64,000 bases of DNA from Smallanthus sonchifolius (GCA_023525975.1 CM042032.1:35692001-35756000); one strand, 5' to 3'. Shown: positions 1 through 11,560, counted from the stretch's first letter. Made by a program: numbers and translations. Notes: generated by a model not told the origin, from the sequence alone.

Positions 1-1540
1 TTAGGATTCTACATAGCCAGAGAACGGGGACTAATGAGCGACTGAAGAACGTAATGGCACAGAATGAGCTGTTAATGAAGACAAATGAAATGATTCTAAG
101 CCACAGAACGTCACTTGAGCTAAGGCTTTATTTACAAAGAAAAGAGCACGAAGCGATGGTCAAATTAGTTGCAGAACTGACCAAGAAGCTTGATGCTCAG
201 GGGGAGAAAGAGAAAGAGAAGGATAAAGAGAAGGAGAAGGAGAAAGTGAAAGAGAAAGAGAAAGAAAAGAAATCCACTGGTGCTGAGCCTTGTCATCCAG
301 TCGACTTGACTAAGGATGACGATAATGACAAGGATCCTGAAGCCGGAAATAGTGGAGGTGAGCACCAAGCTTTGGCAATAGTGCCCATCTCTGCTATTCC
401 AATGGCTGACGGGGAGTCTACTCAGCAAGAGGGTGGTGATACCTCTGGTGGTGGTGGTGATAAAGGAAGTCAGCAGCCGATGTGCTCAAGGACTTATCTG
501 ATGATGAGATCCTTTATCTTAAGCCTGACTATTCCAAGGAAGCACAGATCGATGCTCTCTTTAATCTGGAAGAAGGAGAGATCGACTCTGGTGATGACTG
601 GAATGATGATGATGAAGACGTGGTGATAGAGATTCCCAAGGGTGACGGGGAAGGAGAGTACGAGCTAGAAGATGGAGAGATCTTTGAAGTTCCATCCTTC
701 GATGCTCCGCTCGACACAGGTTCAGTCGAGCAGGCTAGTAATGTAGAACCCTCGACTGAAGCCTCCCCAGTTGACCCTGAACCTGTGGACCCAGAGGCAC
801 CAAAAGATTCATATATGCCTTCTACTAGTTCAAAGGGTCCAGCTCCTGTGTGGCAAAAGACGTCTATCATAGACAAGCATGGAGCAACAGGAATGATCTT
901 AGCTGTAAGGTTCGAGGAGGACAAGCAGCTATTCGCTATCAAAAGATCTGGCGGGGTTCAATATTTGAAACCCACCAGTGAAGCGTTCAGCTCCTTTCCC
1001 AAATACGACCTGGTGAACCTAGCAAACCGAGAGCTGCTGGGTCATTCCAATCACGCAGTGGCGATGGGTTTGTGGGTGGTTCTGCAGCGTGAAGCAAGAT
1101 CTAGGAACATTGAAATGTTCAAGCCTCAGGTGCCCAAGAGAGTCAAGGATAAGCACGCTATACATCCTGTGACTAAAAAGCACTTAAAGAAATTGGTATA
1201 CAAGCCAGTGCGATGTGAAACTAAGATTCCCCTGAGCAAGTTATCTCAGGATATTCTTGGTGACATGTGGTACTGGTACGTAGATCCAAAAACGGGCGAG
1301 GCTGTGATCATGGGAAAGGGACGTTCCGAGAGGGGGAACATAGTACCAAAAGAACTGATCAGAATATTTGATGAAGTATGCTTCATCAACTTTTCTGTGA
1401 AAGATCTGGAGGTACTTGCTGATAGGTATTGTGTCCACACGGACGAATGGACAAAGCTCTTTGCTTCTAAATATGACAAGGTGATAAAGTTCTGCCTTGA
1501 ATACAAGAAGAAGATGGAAGCTAAGGATAGACAGCTGTGA
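1..1540 (+). pseudogene. Copia I: C-terminal part of the extra 3' ORF (ORF3), frameshifted
   Basis: This is the last ORF of a SIRE-like Ty1/copia element, just upstream of its polypurine tract and 3' LTR; its start lies left of the window. The first part (to about 480) reads a coiled-coil-like stretch ending LTKKLDAQGE, a Lys/Glu run and an acidic region. The reading frame then shifts near 475-482 and continues to the TGA at 1538-1540. The second part is very acidic, then has a folded-looking segment with FAIKRSGGVQYLKP and WYWYVDPKTGEAVI. The same order and motifs occur in copia E (complement 18444-20761: LVEHLDAQGE, FALKRSDGVQYLKP, KWWYVDVNTGEARI), so this is a conserved element protein and not a host gene. 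Position after pol matches the env-like ORF of SIRE elements. Function is unknown. Confidence 0.75.
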
Positions 1541-1615
1541 GGACTGAAGATTGAAGACTGAAGATTAAAGAATGAAGATTGAAGACTGAAGACGATGAAG
1601 ATCCCGAGCTGTTAT
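1541..1615 (+). repeat. GAAGACTGAAGATT short tandem repeat
   Basis: Imperfect repeats of GACTGAAGATT and GAAGATTGAAGACTGAAG lie between the ORF3 stop and the polypurine tract of copia I. A similar CTTCAGTCTTCAGTC run flanks the equivalent site of copia E near 18428-18443 on the other strand, so it belongs to the element's 3' untranslated part. Confidence 0.6.
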
Positions 1616-1626
1616 CAAGGGGGAGT
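1616..1626 (+). other. Polypurine tract of copia I
   Basis: AAGGGGGAGT lies directly before the LTR start TGTTGAAGC. Copia E has nearly the same purine run (AAGGGGGAGTC) at its 3' LTR edge. It is the primer site for plus-strand DNA synthesis. Confidence 0.75.
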
Positions 1627-1627
1627 T

Positions 1628-2140
1628 TGTTGAAGCACTTTCCCGTGACAACACTCTAGATAGAGTCTTAGTTTGTATTTTCATGTCTGTAACTGTCTTT
1701 GTATGTAAGAGTCTTTATGTATTAGTTTATCGAGTTGTATTTACTTTTACATATTGAATGTTGCATTTCTTTCTAAGTGTTTTGCGTACTTACATGTGCG
1801 CAGGAGAAAGCTCCTGCGTACTTAGCAAGTACGCAAGAATACCTTTGCGTACTTGTTAAGTACGCAAGAGCATTTTGCCCTGCGCACTTGCTAAGTGCGC
1901 AGGAATCAGGTCAAGTATAAGTAGGATAGGTTGACAAAAGTTAAGTACGCAGGCATAAACGCAAATACGCAGATTGTAAATTCAGTGCTTTTCTCTGTAA
2001 CCTTCAAGTGTTTATAATATAAAGAACGTTTAAAGTGATTCTCTTGTTGGTTTACTTTGTTTAGTTTGACTCTCCACCTAGTCACGGGCATTCCGCACCC
2101 GGTTCGACTAGTAGACCCACTTGCATGTGAAGATCCGCCA
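1628..2140 (+). repeat. 3' LTR of copia I
   Basis: The LTR starts TGTTGAAGC right after the polypurine tract. It ends about AGATCCGCCA, where the - strand copia H coding sequence resumes. Length is near 513 bp, like the 477-bp LTR of copia E. It contains the hairpin-forming palindromes at 1796-1905 and, downstream, a TATA-like GTATAAGTAG near 1914. The right border is inferred from weak similarity to the end of the E LTR, so it may be off by tens of bases. The 5' LTR is outside the window. Confidence 0.65.
1796..1905. repeat. Palindrome array in copia I LTR
   Basis: Three tandem palindromes with 10-bp arms and 3-nt centres: CTGCGTACTT-AGC-AAGTACGCAA, TTGCGTACTT-GTT-AAGTACGCAA (1845-1867) and CTGCGCACTT-GCT-AAGTGCGCAG. 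They lie just upstream of the TATA-like motif. Confidence 0.85.
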
Positions 2141-2735
2141 CACCCGAGGGACCTTCAGTCAACTTGCCACTTAAACAAGATTCACATTCATCAAAAGACT
2201 CTTGACCGGTGGAATTCAAAATTCCTGAGGTTTGGAGATTCTTTATGCGATTCTTGTTTATGTGTCCTAGTCGACAATGCCATAGATACGTATCATTGAA
2301 ATCAAATTTCGTACGTTTAGAGGAGATGTTGTATAATGTGTTATTGTTATGGACTTCTATCTTATAGATTCCATTATGAGGCTTTGCAGTAAAATAAAAC
2401 AAATCATTTAAATATGCAGAAATAAAATCACCATTAAAGGCATATTCATATCATTTTCATGAAAAGAAGAACCCGAAAAAATATTCCTAGATAAACTTGG
2501 TATGTATCAAACATTGTTCAAAACAAGTTCAACACCACTAGGAAATAAAAGATCATATTCTCCTATAGCATTCACTTCTTTGTCCATTGCCAACACGGAG
2601 CTTCAAGTCTCCTTGCTTCAGCTTCCTAACCTTCCTTAATCCCTACAAATCATTACAAATGTAAAAACCACATCTAGTGTCAAACACCTATGATTTGCTA
2701 GACAAAGAGAAGATCTCAATAAAGAATATACTTAA
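2141..2735 (-). pseudogene. Copia H: protease and GAG-pre-integrase fragment, truncated
   Basis: On the - strand this reads the end of protease and the GAG-pre-integrase zinc-binding segment. The segment shows LWHCRLGHINKNRI and CESCLSGKLT, the H..H..C..C pattern before the copia integrase core. The protease active-site loop near 2660-2680 reads DTRC where copia elements have DTGC, so the enzyme would be dead. The reading frame stops matching at about 2141-2155, where copia I inserted; the rest of H pol must lie left of the window. Confidence 0.75.
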
Positions 2736-3580
2736 GGACTGTCCTCTAGAAGCCTTCTTATGTTTTAGCTCAGCTAGATATTTGGGGCAGTTTTTCTTCC
2801 AGTGTCCAGCTTCATCACAATGAAAGCATTTGACATGCTTTAGAGGTTTCTTGGAAACAACCTTGCCTTTGCCCTTGCCCTTGAAACTCTTCTTGCCTTT
2901 ACCCGTGGCTTAAGATTTCCTAACTCGACCCTCCTTGATCATCAGCACTGGACCAGACTTGCCAGAAGTTGGAATTTTCATCTCGGTAGTTTTGGGCATC
3001 ATATGCAACTCCGGGATGGTCTTGTCCCAAGCATTTAAATTATAGTTTAAGGTTAACTCATCATATGACTTAGGTAGTGAGTTGAGGATTATATCCCTAG
3101 CCAACTCATTGCTCAAGGGAGAATCAAGACATGCTAAGTGATCAATGTAACCCTTCATCTTCAACACGTGAGTGCTGACTGAAGAAACTTCCTGCATACG
3201 ACAACTGATAAGTGATCTCATCACTTCAAAGCGCTCATGGTGAGCTTGCGGCTGGAACATTTTCTGCAACTGCCTGATCATGTCGTATGCTGGCATATCA
3301 ACCACATTATTCTGAAGTTCTGGTATCATGGATGCTAGCATTAAGAAGGAGACCTTGATGGAATCATCCACACGTTTATACTAGGTCATACGAGCAACGC
3401 CCATAGCAGTAGCAGGTTCTTCTGGGATTGGTTCTTCGAGAACATACATCTTGTTCTCCGCCCTGATAACAGTTTTCAGGTTACGATATCAATCCATGAA
3501 GTTGGAGTTGTTGATTTTATCATTCTCAAGGATTGAGTTAAAAGAGAAAGAGGAGTTGGGGTTGGATTCATTAGACATCT
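2736..3580 (-). pseudogene. Copia H: Gag with CCHC zinc knuckle
   Basis: Gag of a Ty1/copia element (retrotransposon gag / UBN2-like family). The likely start is the ATG at complement 3578-3580, reading MSNESNPNSSFSFNSILEND. A long open stretch (complement 2910-3371) contains DMIRQLQKMFQPQA and VSTHVLKMKGYIDHLACL, typical of the copia capsid. A zinc knuckle CFHCDEAGHWKKNC (C-x2-C-x4-H-x4-C) lies near complement 2790-2830. At least two in-frame stops occur before residue 80, for example NFMD then a stop in place of Trp. It is a decayed relic. Confidence 0.75.
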
Positions 3581-4879
3581 ACAAAATTCAAAAATAAAGT
3601 GTTAGTATTTTCATGCTTAACGTCCTAATTAAATTTATGACAAAATAGCAAAAATATATATTTAGGAATGAGATCCCGGTTCACCATTGCTCAGCGAATG
3701 GCTGAGCACTCTCCACTGACATGGCTATGTAGGTAGGTAATGATTACCAATTATGTCAACTACACAATTCTCAGTTTGGGGACAAGACAAGTAATGTCAA
3801 GCTTTGATACGTTTCCCCCAACAACGTCCACTTAATACAACCTTAAGTGATATGCGCCCTTCAAATGCAACTGTAGAACCAGCCTAAGTGACCCAGGAAT
3901 GGCGGCTATACCTTCAACTGAAACGGTAGGCCTGCATGCAGGATAATCTCTAACACTGAGGGTTCAGATAAATCAGTTGAAGGGTCACATTTTAGGGTGG
4001 CGTAGAAATATCGATTTTAATTTAGGATTTACTTTAATGTTTTAAGTTACCGTGTAAGGTTCAAAAACATTTTGGACGACTAGAAGCATGAGTCAAGTCG
4101 TGCAATTTAGTAAAACCAATTTTACTGTTTAGTTCGTGAAACTTCTTTCAACACTCGACACAATCCAATTTTAAATACCTTATTTAATCTAAATTGGTCG
4201 TTAATCGGGAACTAAGTTTTTAAATAATTAACTCTTTAATTAATTTATATTAGTTTTAAAATAAATAACTTAATTTAAAACTTGTTTTAGTTTTAAATAA
4301 AAACACTTTTATTTAAAATTACCTTTCCGAGAAATCTTTAAATGTTTTAGTTTTCTTGTCGTTTTTTTGATTTTGTCAAAACTTTTTATAAAAGTTTTTC
4401 AATTTAATTATTATCCTAAATAATGTTAACAACCACAAACAAATAAAACAAATAAATCGAGCTACGAGTAGAAGTTGTTCGGTTTCGTTCGAGCCATCAA
4501 ACGAAAACGAACTGGTCTAAGGGACAAACAAAAATAAACCATTCTTGTCGTCTCCCACTTAGTCCAAGATCTCAATCTTCGTGTCCCGGTCGTCTCTGTC
4601 TTCAGTCTTCAAATATTCGTCTCGTTCGATTTACAATTTATTTACATTTACAATAAATGATAAATAAAATAAACATAACTATTACATAGAGTTCCAAATA
4701 ACCCGTAAAAATACAAAGTTATTGAAACCAAAAATACCCAACCACGGGACACTAATGCTCGATTTAATAACACAATAATCCATAAACGAAATAGGTTCAA
4801 TCTTTTTGTTATACAAAAGTTTTGACGAATAAAACATAAGATCGAATAAAAGTAATTATGTCTAAACGCGCGTAAAGGT
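3581..4879 (-). other. Copia H untranslated leader (about 1.3 kb)
   Basis: Between the gag start and the primer binding site I see no convincing ORF. The stretch is AT-rich from about 4000 and has pyrimidine-rich segments near 4550-4620. A leader this long is unusual for a copia element and may contain older insertions that I cannot delimit. Confidence 0.5.
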
Positions 4880-4892
4880 GGCCCTGATACCA
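4880..4892 (-). other. Primer binding site of copia H (tRNA-iMet)
   Basis: The - strand reads TGGTATCAGGGCC, one mismatch from TGGTATCAGAGCC, the complement of the initiator-Met tRNA 3' end. It lies one base from the LTR edge TGTTGGG. Confidence 0.75.
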
Positions 4893-4893
4893 C

Positions 4894-5633
4894 TGTTGGG
4901 AATCAACGTATGTGTTTTAACTTTTAAACAGTTTTAATTAATCATATTAAATAAACAAATCAGATTTGCATTAGCGGAAGTGGTTGTACATGTTAACGGT
5001 TCTAAACCGGGATCCCGCCAGTAATCTGATTACACATGTATAAACAATAAATAATAACCAACCAAAGCGGGTTACAGATTATAACTATGACCATTCCTGG
5101 AAGATTCACACTTCGGAACAACGAACCTCGCTAGTGACTAGTTCACGAAACCCGCAACAACGGAAAACCGTCACATGGTTTGCACAAAGGCCCACGACGG
5201 TGGCTACGACAGCAATGGCGGCGTTGCGGCGGTGGTCCGGTGCCTGTGATCGGCGTCTACGACGGCGCTAGGGTCGACCGGTTTAGGTGTAGTGCAAGGG
5301 GGGGGGGGGTTTGGAGCCTAATTTTTTTTTATTAGGGTTAGTGTTTAAGTTTGTATATATAATCCTATTAAATACAAACTACACCCCTTGGAAATTAACA
5401 CTTAATTCTCTTCTAATTAACTTTTAGTTACTTTTAATCCTTGCGCTTTAAATAATTAGTAAATCTTAACTGTTTACCGTTTAACTCTTAAACATTTAAA
5501 AATTTTCCTTTTAATTATTGCTCTAAACAATTAATCATCGAATTAACCATTTAAATATTTCACGTAATCAAAGCAGGAAAAAGACAACCGTTGAAAGACG
5601 TGAAGATTCTGTGTATATTGACACGAAGCAACA
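4894..5633 (-). repeat. 5' LTR of copia H
   Basis: The left edge TGTTGGGAATC follows the primer site. The right edge is placed at GAAGCAACA, giving the short inverted termini TGTTG...CAACA typical of copia LTRs. Inside is a GC-rich stretch (5200-5280), a 12-G run near 5298-5310 and a TATA-like TATATA near 5354. The right border is inferred; no target duplication can be checked because the left half of H is outside the window. Confidence 0.55.
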
Positions 5634-5871
5634 CACTTTTAGGGAACCCTAGAAACAACCGACCAATTGTGAGCTGAATGAAATGCAGAAATTAAGAAAT
5701 GAAATCGAAAAATAATTAACTCAAGGCATTGCTAATGCCATTCCGACAATTGCCGCTGAAGTAAAGAACCTTGAGGGGCATTCGAAACGAACTGGGAACA
5801 CACGTTCCCATACTTCCCATAGTACTTATAAACCTCATACTTAAACTAAACCTGATAGAGGAAGTAGAACT
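5634..5871 (+). pseudogene. Gypsy G: N-terminal Gag fragment
   Basis: The + strand has an open-looking frame with ELNEMQKLRNEIEK, a stop, then QGIANAIPTIAAEVKNLEG. This resembles the helical N-terminus of Tekay-type Gag before the capsid. It is continued, after removal of the solo LTR at 5877-7681 and one TSD copy, by the Gag sequence starting at 7687. The upstream leader and 5' LTR of G are not present here. Confidence 0.5.
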
Positions 5872-5876
5872 AATGA
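5872..5876. other. Target site duplication, left copy (AATGA)
   Basis: AATGA immediately before the LTR edge TGTGTGG; the same five bases follow the other edge at 7682-7686. Confidence 0.85.
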
Positions 5877-6962
5877 TGTGTGGCCCCAAACCCGAGAAGC
5901 CTCACTATTGGATTTACTCATAAACAAACAGTTCTTAAACTTGAATATTAAATAACGTAGCGGAACATTCATTTCAAACATAAATTAAACTTGTTCAACA
6001 TTCAAAGGATCACAAACATTATCTTTATATAACCATAATAAAAAACATAAACGTGACGGTATGCCAGTCTTCATAAATCACCCGGGTAACTCTTTCTCGC
6101 TTGCCAAGCATCACCGTCCATATCCGTACCTGTCCTTAACCTGGATGTGTATACTAAAAGTCAGCTATGCTGGTAAGTTCTAGCTTTACATAAAACTTTA
6201 ACATTAACATTTTCCAAAACATAACATTCATACTCTATTAATAAAAGCGTACGTAAAATATGCAATAACATAACACTAAACATAAGTCAACCATAAACCG
6301 AATCTCTGCCTTTTTTTAACCGTCAATTCCTCATTAGAGCACAGTGCTTCATAGAGCTCATGAATCCACCCATTAACCATTCGTAACCATCAATTCCCTT
6401 TAAGCATGGCGTCCCAAAGGATAGCACGTACCACACCTCAAACACTATTCCCTCGCAGAGAACAGTACCTCATTAGGGATCCCGGTAATCCCCATGATGA
6501 CCGTCGTCACCCTTTTTTCTCCCGGTTGTACAACCGTTAGCCAGCTACAAAGGCCCCTGTAAAGGTATGGCCCATACATACATACTTCGGTTCCCGAGAG
6601 AACCATGGCAGATTCGTTCATTTTGTGACTTTAATAAAAACCTTTACATCGTTTCAGTTAAAGCATTCGTACGTTTTATTACATAGCATTTCATTCATAA
6701 ACTTCATTTGGCAAAACATTTCGTAAACACATTTCAACATCATCTTTTGTAAACATCATTTCACAAAACATCGTTTCGTAAGTACGCACACCAGTCGAAA
6801 ACATAATTCAAAGCATTAAAAGTAAGGCTCTAGAACTCAGTTGATAAGGTAGTCATGGTTGTCCTAATCAAAGGTTCAATGGGCATCACACACGATCTGA
6901 ATTGATTAGTTAAATAAACATCAGACCAATCCCGACTCTAACGACTTTTCTAATTCTGACTT

Positions 6963-7192
6963 AGGCGAACTTAAGGCCAAGTTCGCCCCATATAGCCCTA
7001 GCGAACATACAGGTGAACATAGGCCAAGTTCGCCTAATCTAATCCTGACGATCATACCCAACGAACTTAGTAGATTCACCATCACAAGTTCGCCAAATCT
7101 GCCTAGCGAACTTATCAAGTTCGCCATCCATAGGCTGCCAGCAAACATAGCAAGTTCGCTCCACCACCCCAAGGAACTTGACAAGTTCGCAT
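6963..7192. repeat. GCGAACTT-NNN-AAGTTCGC palindrome array in LTR F1
   Basis: Repeats of AGGCGAACTT...AAGTTCGCC, for example GCGAACTTATCAAGTTCGCC near 7105-7124, some with decayed arms. The same palindrome recurs in F2, in the copia E LTR and in non-coding parts of copia E. Confidence 0.88.
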
Positions 7193-7542
7193 GCGGGGGC
7201 TGTCATCTTCCCTAGAACCCTAAGTTGCATGTCAATGGCGGCTCAGTATAAACACGTCCAAGGTGCAAACTTTTTATGTTCAAAACTTGTAGTCTTCTTC
7301 CCTGATTACAGATCTATACACATTTTCTCATTTGACTTGTAAAAACCCGACCTTTTAGCAAAAATACTTGAAAACTCCAAAATGAGCTAAATCTCATATT
7401 CGGTTCAGATGGTTACCTGTACGGTTTCTATCTCTAGTAATGGAGAATCCTTCCCTTGCAATCTCGAGCCGATCCAACACTTTCTCTATGTATGGTTTCT
7501 CTCCCTAGAATTGGTGAAATGAGAGAAAATGGGTGTGTTGGG

Positions 7543-7552
7543 GTATTTATGG
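7543..7552 (-). promoter_or_regulatory. Putative TATA box of LTR F1
   Basis: The - strand reads CCATAAATAC about 130 bp after the LTR start and upstream of a CT-rich leader, the expected place for the retrotransposon promoter. Confidence 0.45.
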
Positions 7553-7681
7553 GAGAGGGCCTCCCTTCCGTTAGCCCATTGGCGCGGCCCATCCTCGGCC
7601 GCGTGTCCTCGTTTATTTATTCCATTTGTCTAGCATTAAAACCCGTTATCATTATTGTCGTTTTATTTTTAGGATGTTACA

Positions 7682-7686
7682 AATGA
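7682..7686. other. Target site duplication, right copy (AATGA)
   Basis: Exact match to 5872-5876; proves F1 integrated here as a unit. Confidence 0.85.
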
Positions 7687-8640
7687 TAACATAAGCAAAG
7701 TTAAAGTTTTGAAGAAGAATGAAGCTGATGGCAACAAACAAAACAAAAGATTGTGGTTAAGAATGGAAGCGACGAATGCTCTTACAAATATTTTCTGACA
7801 GGCGACCCACCCAAATTCTTCGATAACAAAGATACGGTGGAAGCTCTGCGATGGATCCGAAAGATGGAAGTAGTGATAGATTTGAGCAAGTGTGCAGAGG
7901 AGGACGTAGTTCAATATGCAACTCACTTATTCAAAGGTGAAGCGTTGCATTGGTGTGATACTATAATTAAACCTATGGGCAAAGTGGAAGAAATGGTATG
8001 TCATGGGAGGAACTGAAGAAAATTATGCAAAAGCCTTTGTCCCTAAGAATGAGTTGGAGAAGGTAGAGACTTAATTTTTAAAGCTTGAGGCGGGAAGTAT
8101 CACCCACATAGAATATACCACTGGATATAATGAACTGGCTTGTTTAGTGCCACATCTAGTCACTCATGAGGAGAAGAGGACTATGAGGTGTATTTGGGGG
8201 TTAACCGGCATAGGTACAAGCGCATGTAAGCGCATCTGAACCCAAAACGTACTAGTATGTTGTGACTCTGTAGGCACCATGTATGATGAAATGCTTCGTC
8301 AAGGAAAACGATTTAAAGGTACGAAGAGGAAGTGGGCAGATAACAAGAATAAGCCTTGGTTTGGGAATAAAAGGTTTCAAGGAAATATAAACCAAGACTA
8401 GGGTAGGAGAGTAGTGGAAGATAATAGAAAACCCTACCATTTTAATTGCAAGACTAACGGTCATTAGACCAAAGATTGTACGAGAGAAACCAAATGTTCC
8501 AATTGTGGAGGTGTCGGGCATGTGAAATGGAATTTCCGGAAGAGTGGAAATCAGAAGCCTGGAGATGTGGCCAAAAGAAGAGGTCATGAGTTCGTGATAA
8601 GAGAGAAGGGGAAGAACAAGGACCCAGAAGTAGTGTGAGG
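7687..8640 (+). pseudogene. Gypsy G: Gag (capsid and zinc knuckle), decayed
   Basis: Ty3/gypsy Gag. The frame from 7753 has CSYKYFLTGDPPKFF and VEALRWIRKMEVVIDLSKC, matching the capsid of element A (CSYKTFLSCKPRNFNGTEG, LMRWIEKMESVIDISEC). It breaks near 7980 and continues in other frames: ITHIEYTTGYNELACLVPH near 8099-8155. A zinc knuckle region near 8444-8540 has CSNCGGVGHVKWNFR, in which the last Cys of C-x2-C-x4-H-x4-C is lost. Several stops and frameshifts make it non-functional. Confidence 0.8.
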
Positions 8641-9270
8641 TATGTTCCTTGTTAACAACATTTATGTAAACGTGTTATTTGATACGAGTGCAAATAAATG
8701 TTTCGTATCTACAACATTGTGTCCTTTCTTGAGAACGGACCCTGCATGTTAGAAAATGCTTATGAGGTAGAAACGACTAATGGTAGACCAAATAGAATCT
8801 CAGAAGTCTATATGGATTGCACCATCAACCTTGAAACTCTACAATTATGTGTAAACCTTATGCATATGACCTTAAGAGAATTCGACATCGTGTTAGGTAT
8901 GGATTGGTTGTCAAGAAATCAGGCGCAAGTTTTGTGTGACCGAAAGTTAATAAGAATATGTAAACTGAATGGCGAAATAACAGAAGTTCACGGAAGTTAC
9001 GGAAACTATAAAGTTGGAATGATTTCAGCCATTAAAGATAGCAAGTGCACCAAGAAAGGTTGTGTAGTATTTGTGGCCTATGCCATCGACGCAAAACCAA
9101 AAGATCAACCTACTAACATCCTAATCGTTCGCGACTTCCTAGACGTGTTTCCAGAAGAATTACTTAGACTCCCTCCTGACCGTCATATTGAATACGGAAT
9201 CGACTTGGAACCTAGAGCAAAGCATGTGGCTAAGGCACCATATCGAGTTTCACCTGTAGAAATAAAATAA
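8641..9270 (+). pseudogene. Gypsy G: protease domain with changed active site
   Basis: Retropepsin-like aspartic protease of a Ty3/gypsy element, read across a frame break. Near 8665-8700 the active-site loop reads VLFDTSANKCFVS where A, B and C have LFDTGAD; the Gly after Asp-Thr is Ser here (codon AGT). Downstream is EFDIVLGMDWLSRNQAQV, the conserved flap-distal motif, then the linker to reverse transcriptase, LPPDRHIEYGIDLEP. A TAA at 9268-9270 ends this stretch where relatives continue into RT. Confidence 0.8.
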
Positions 9271-10315
9271 CCGGTGACTCAAACTAAAGATTTGTTAGAT
9301 AGAGGATTCATACGTTCTAGCACGTCGCCTTGGGGATTGTTTGTTCTGTTTGTAAAGAAGAAAGACAGAACCATGCGGATGTGCATTGACTACCAAGAAT
9401 TAAACAAAATCACTATAAAAAATTAATATCCACTTCATGGAACTGACGATTTATTTGATCAAATCCAAGGAGCCAATTACTTCTCCAGGATCGACTTATG
9501 ATCTGGACACCATCAACTAAAGGTCTGCGAAGAAGATATACCCAAGACAACATTTCGAACCAGATATGGACACTATGAATTTCTAGTTATGTCCTTCGGA
9601 CTAACCAATGCTCCGGAAGCATTTATGGACTTAATGAATAGAGTGTGTAGCCCGTACCTGGATAGGGTTGTCATTGTTTTTATCGATGATATCCTAGTCT
9701 ACTCCAAAAATCAAGAGGAGCATGCTGAACATCTGAGGATGATTTTAGAAGCATTAAGGAAGGAGAAGTTATATGCAAAACTGTCCAAGTGTGAATTTTG
9801 GAAAAGAGAAGTACAGTTTCTAGGTCACGTTATGAATGAACGTGGAATACAACTCGATCCAACAAAGACAGAAGCCAATAGAAATTGGGAAAGTCCAAAG
9901 ACCCCAACTGAAGCAAGAAGCTTCTTAGGTTTGGCAGGTTATTTTAGGAGATTCATCAAAGATTTCTCTAAAATAGCCACGCCACTAACCGCATTGACCC
10001 AGAAGGCAAAGTTATCGCATACGCATCCAAAAAACTCAAACTTTCATGAAAATAATTACACTACACGTGATTTGGAGTTAGCATCTGTAGTGTTTTCCTT
10101 GAAAATATGGATACATTATCTATATGGTACCAAATGTGTTATACACATGGACCATAAAATCCTTAAGCATATTTTTAATCGAAAGAAACTAAATATGAGG
10201 CAACGAAGGTGGATGGAATTGATAATTGATTATGATTGTGAAATAAGATATGACCCTGGAAAAGCCAATGTAGTTGCTGATGCACTAAGCCGCAAGGAAA
10301 GAGAGAAACCTATAA
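9271..10315 (+). pseudogene. Gypsy G: reverse transcriptase and partial RNase H
   Basis: RT motifs are clear: LDRGFIRSSTSPWG near 9295, MRMCIDYQELNKI, FGLTNAPEAFMDLMNRV and the catalytic FIDDILVYS near 9679-9705. Several stops occur before 9589. After ALTQKAK (about 10010) the sequence jumps to a frame-shifted VIAYASKKLKL and then HENNYTTRDLELASVVFSLK. The roughly 65 residues that carry the first RNase H aspartate (YCDAS in A and B) are deleted. The later RNase H residues remain (MDHKIL, NVVADALSRKE). Confidence 0.85.
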
Positions 10316-11560
10316 AGGTGAAGTCTTTAAGGCTGGTCATTAAGATAGACTACATGAGTCATATAAAAGAAATTCAGACTGAAGCCTTGAAAGATGACCA
10401 TATTGAGAAGGAAAGAATGGTTGGAAAGTTGAAGTTGTTAACCAAAGGACAAGATGGAATCCTAATGTTTGATAAAAGGATTTGGGTGCCAAAACATGGT
10501 GATATTCAAAATAAGATTCCTTATGAAGCTCACAAAGCTAAGTATTCAATGCACCCAGGGGCATATAAAATGTATCAAAATCTGAGGAGTCACTATTGGT
10601 GGCCAGGAATGAAGAAGACGGTTGCTCAATATTTAGAGAAGTGTCTGACGTGTTTGCGACTCAAGACTAAGCATCAAAAACCAGTTGGTCAACTTCAACA
10701 ATTGGAAATACCAGTTTGGAAATGGGATAAGGTGACAATGGACTTTATCACGAAGCTTCTAAAAACTGAAAAAGGGTATGATGCTATATTGGTGATAGTT
10801 GATCGATTGATTAAGTCAGCCCATTTCATACCAATGAGGGAAATTATTCAATGGAAAGATTAGCTAAACATTAAATGAACGAAATAGTAAGCTGTCAAGG
10901 AGTGCAAATCTCCATTGTGTTTGACAGGGATAGCCGTTCTACATCCAGATTCTGGATTAGCTTCCAGAAAGGATTAGGGTACACGCCTCAACTTAAATAC
11001 GACTTATCACCCTCATAAAAATGGACAAAGTGAAAGAACTATTCAAACACTTGAAGACATGCTCAGGGCATGTGTTATTGATTTTGGTGCAAGTTGGGAT
11101 GGACATCTTCCATTAGTTGAGTTTGCTTATAATAACAGTTATCATTCAAGCATTAGGGTTGCGTCTTTTGAGGCATTATATGGAAGAAAATGTAGAGCCC
11201 CAGTTTGTTGGACGAAAGTATGAGAAAACCAACTATTTTGTCAAGAAATTGTGTTAGAATCTACCCAGAAGATTGTTCAAAAAAAGCAACGACTCAAAGC
11301 TCCTCGTGATCGACAGAAGCGCTATGCTCATAAGCGCAAATGAACGTTGGAATATTAGGTCGGAGACTTTGTTATGCTGAAAGTTTCACCACGGAAAGGC
11401 GTTGTTCATTTTGGAAAAAGAGGAAAGCTAAGCCTTAAGTACATTGGACCATAAAAAATAATCGCAAGGATCGGGGCTATAGCATATAAGTTGGAATTAC
11501 CTGAAGCGTTAAAAGGAATTCACGACACTTTTCATAAAATGATTGGCAGACCCAAGTCAG
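10316..11560 (+). pseudogene. Gypsy G: integrase, decayed
   Basis: Integrase with an HHCC zinc segment (H..YSMHPGAYKMYQNL..CLTCLRLKTKHQ near 10530-10680) and a DDE core. The first Asp is in MDFITKLLKTEKGYDAILVI (10739 on); the region of the second Asp near 10920 is scrambled (FDRDSRS-like, frameshifted); the Glu is in GQSERTIQTLEDMLRACVI near 11020-11085. Stops occur at 10861-10863 and several later points. The C-terminal part has FVMLKVSPRKGVVHFGKRG. Confidence 0.82.

Larger units (their letters stand above)
5877..7681 (-). mobile_element. Solo LTR F1 (Ty3/gypsy), antisense, in G gag
   Basis: This 1805-bp unit runs from TGTGTGGCC to GGATGTTACA (TG...CA) and is flanked by perfect AATGA repeats. 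No primer site, coding region or polypurine tract adjoins it, so it is a solo LTR left by recombination. In its own sense (- strand) it has a TATA box (complement 7543-7552), a CT-rich leader, a donor-like ACAG|GTAACC near 7425, palindromes (6963-7192), and an acceptor-like CACATCCAG|GTTAAGG near 6145. The second donor seen in relatives is mutated (AACTGAGTTC near 6838). F2 (up to 17831) is the same family in the opposite orientation. Confidence 0.88.

Noticed and set aside
165..428. Long frame antisense to the Lys/Glu-rich ORF of copia I
   Set aside because: It is the complement of GAGAAAG repeats, gives a Leu/Phe-rich peptide and has no support.
5872..7686. F1 as 5' LTR of gypsy G
   Set aside because: Orientation is opposite to G, there is no primer site, and AATGA duplicates flank it inside gag.
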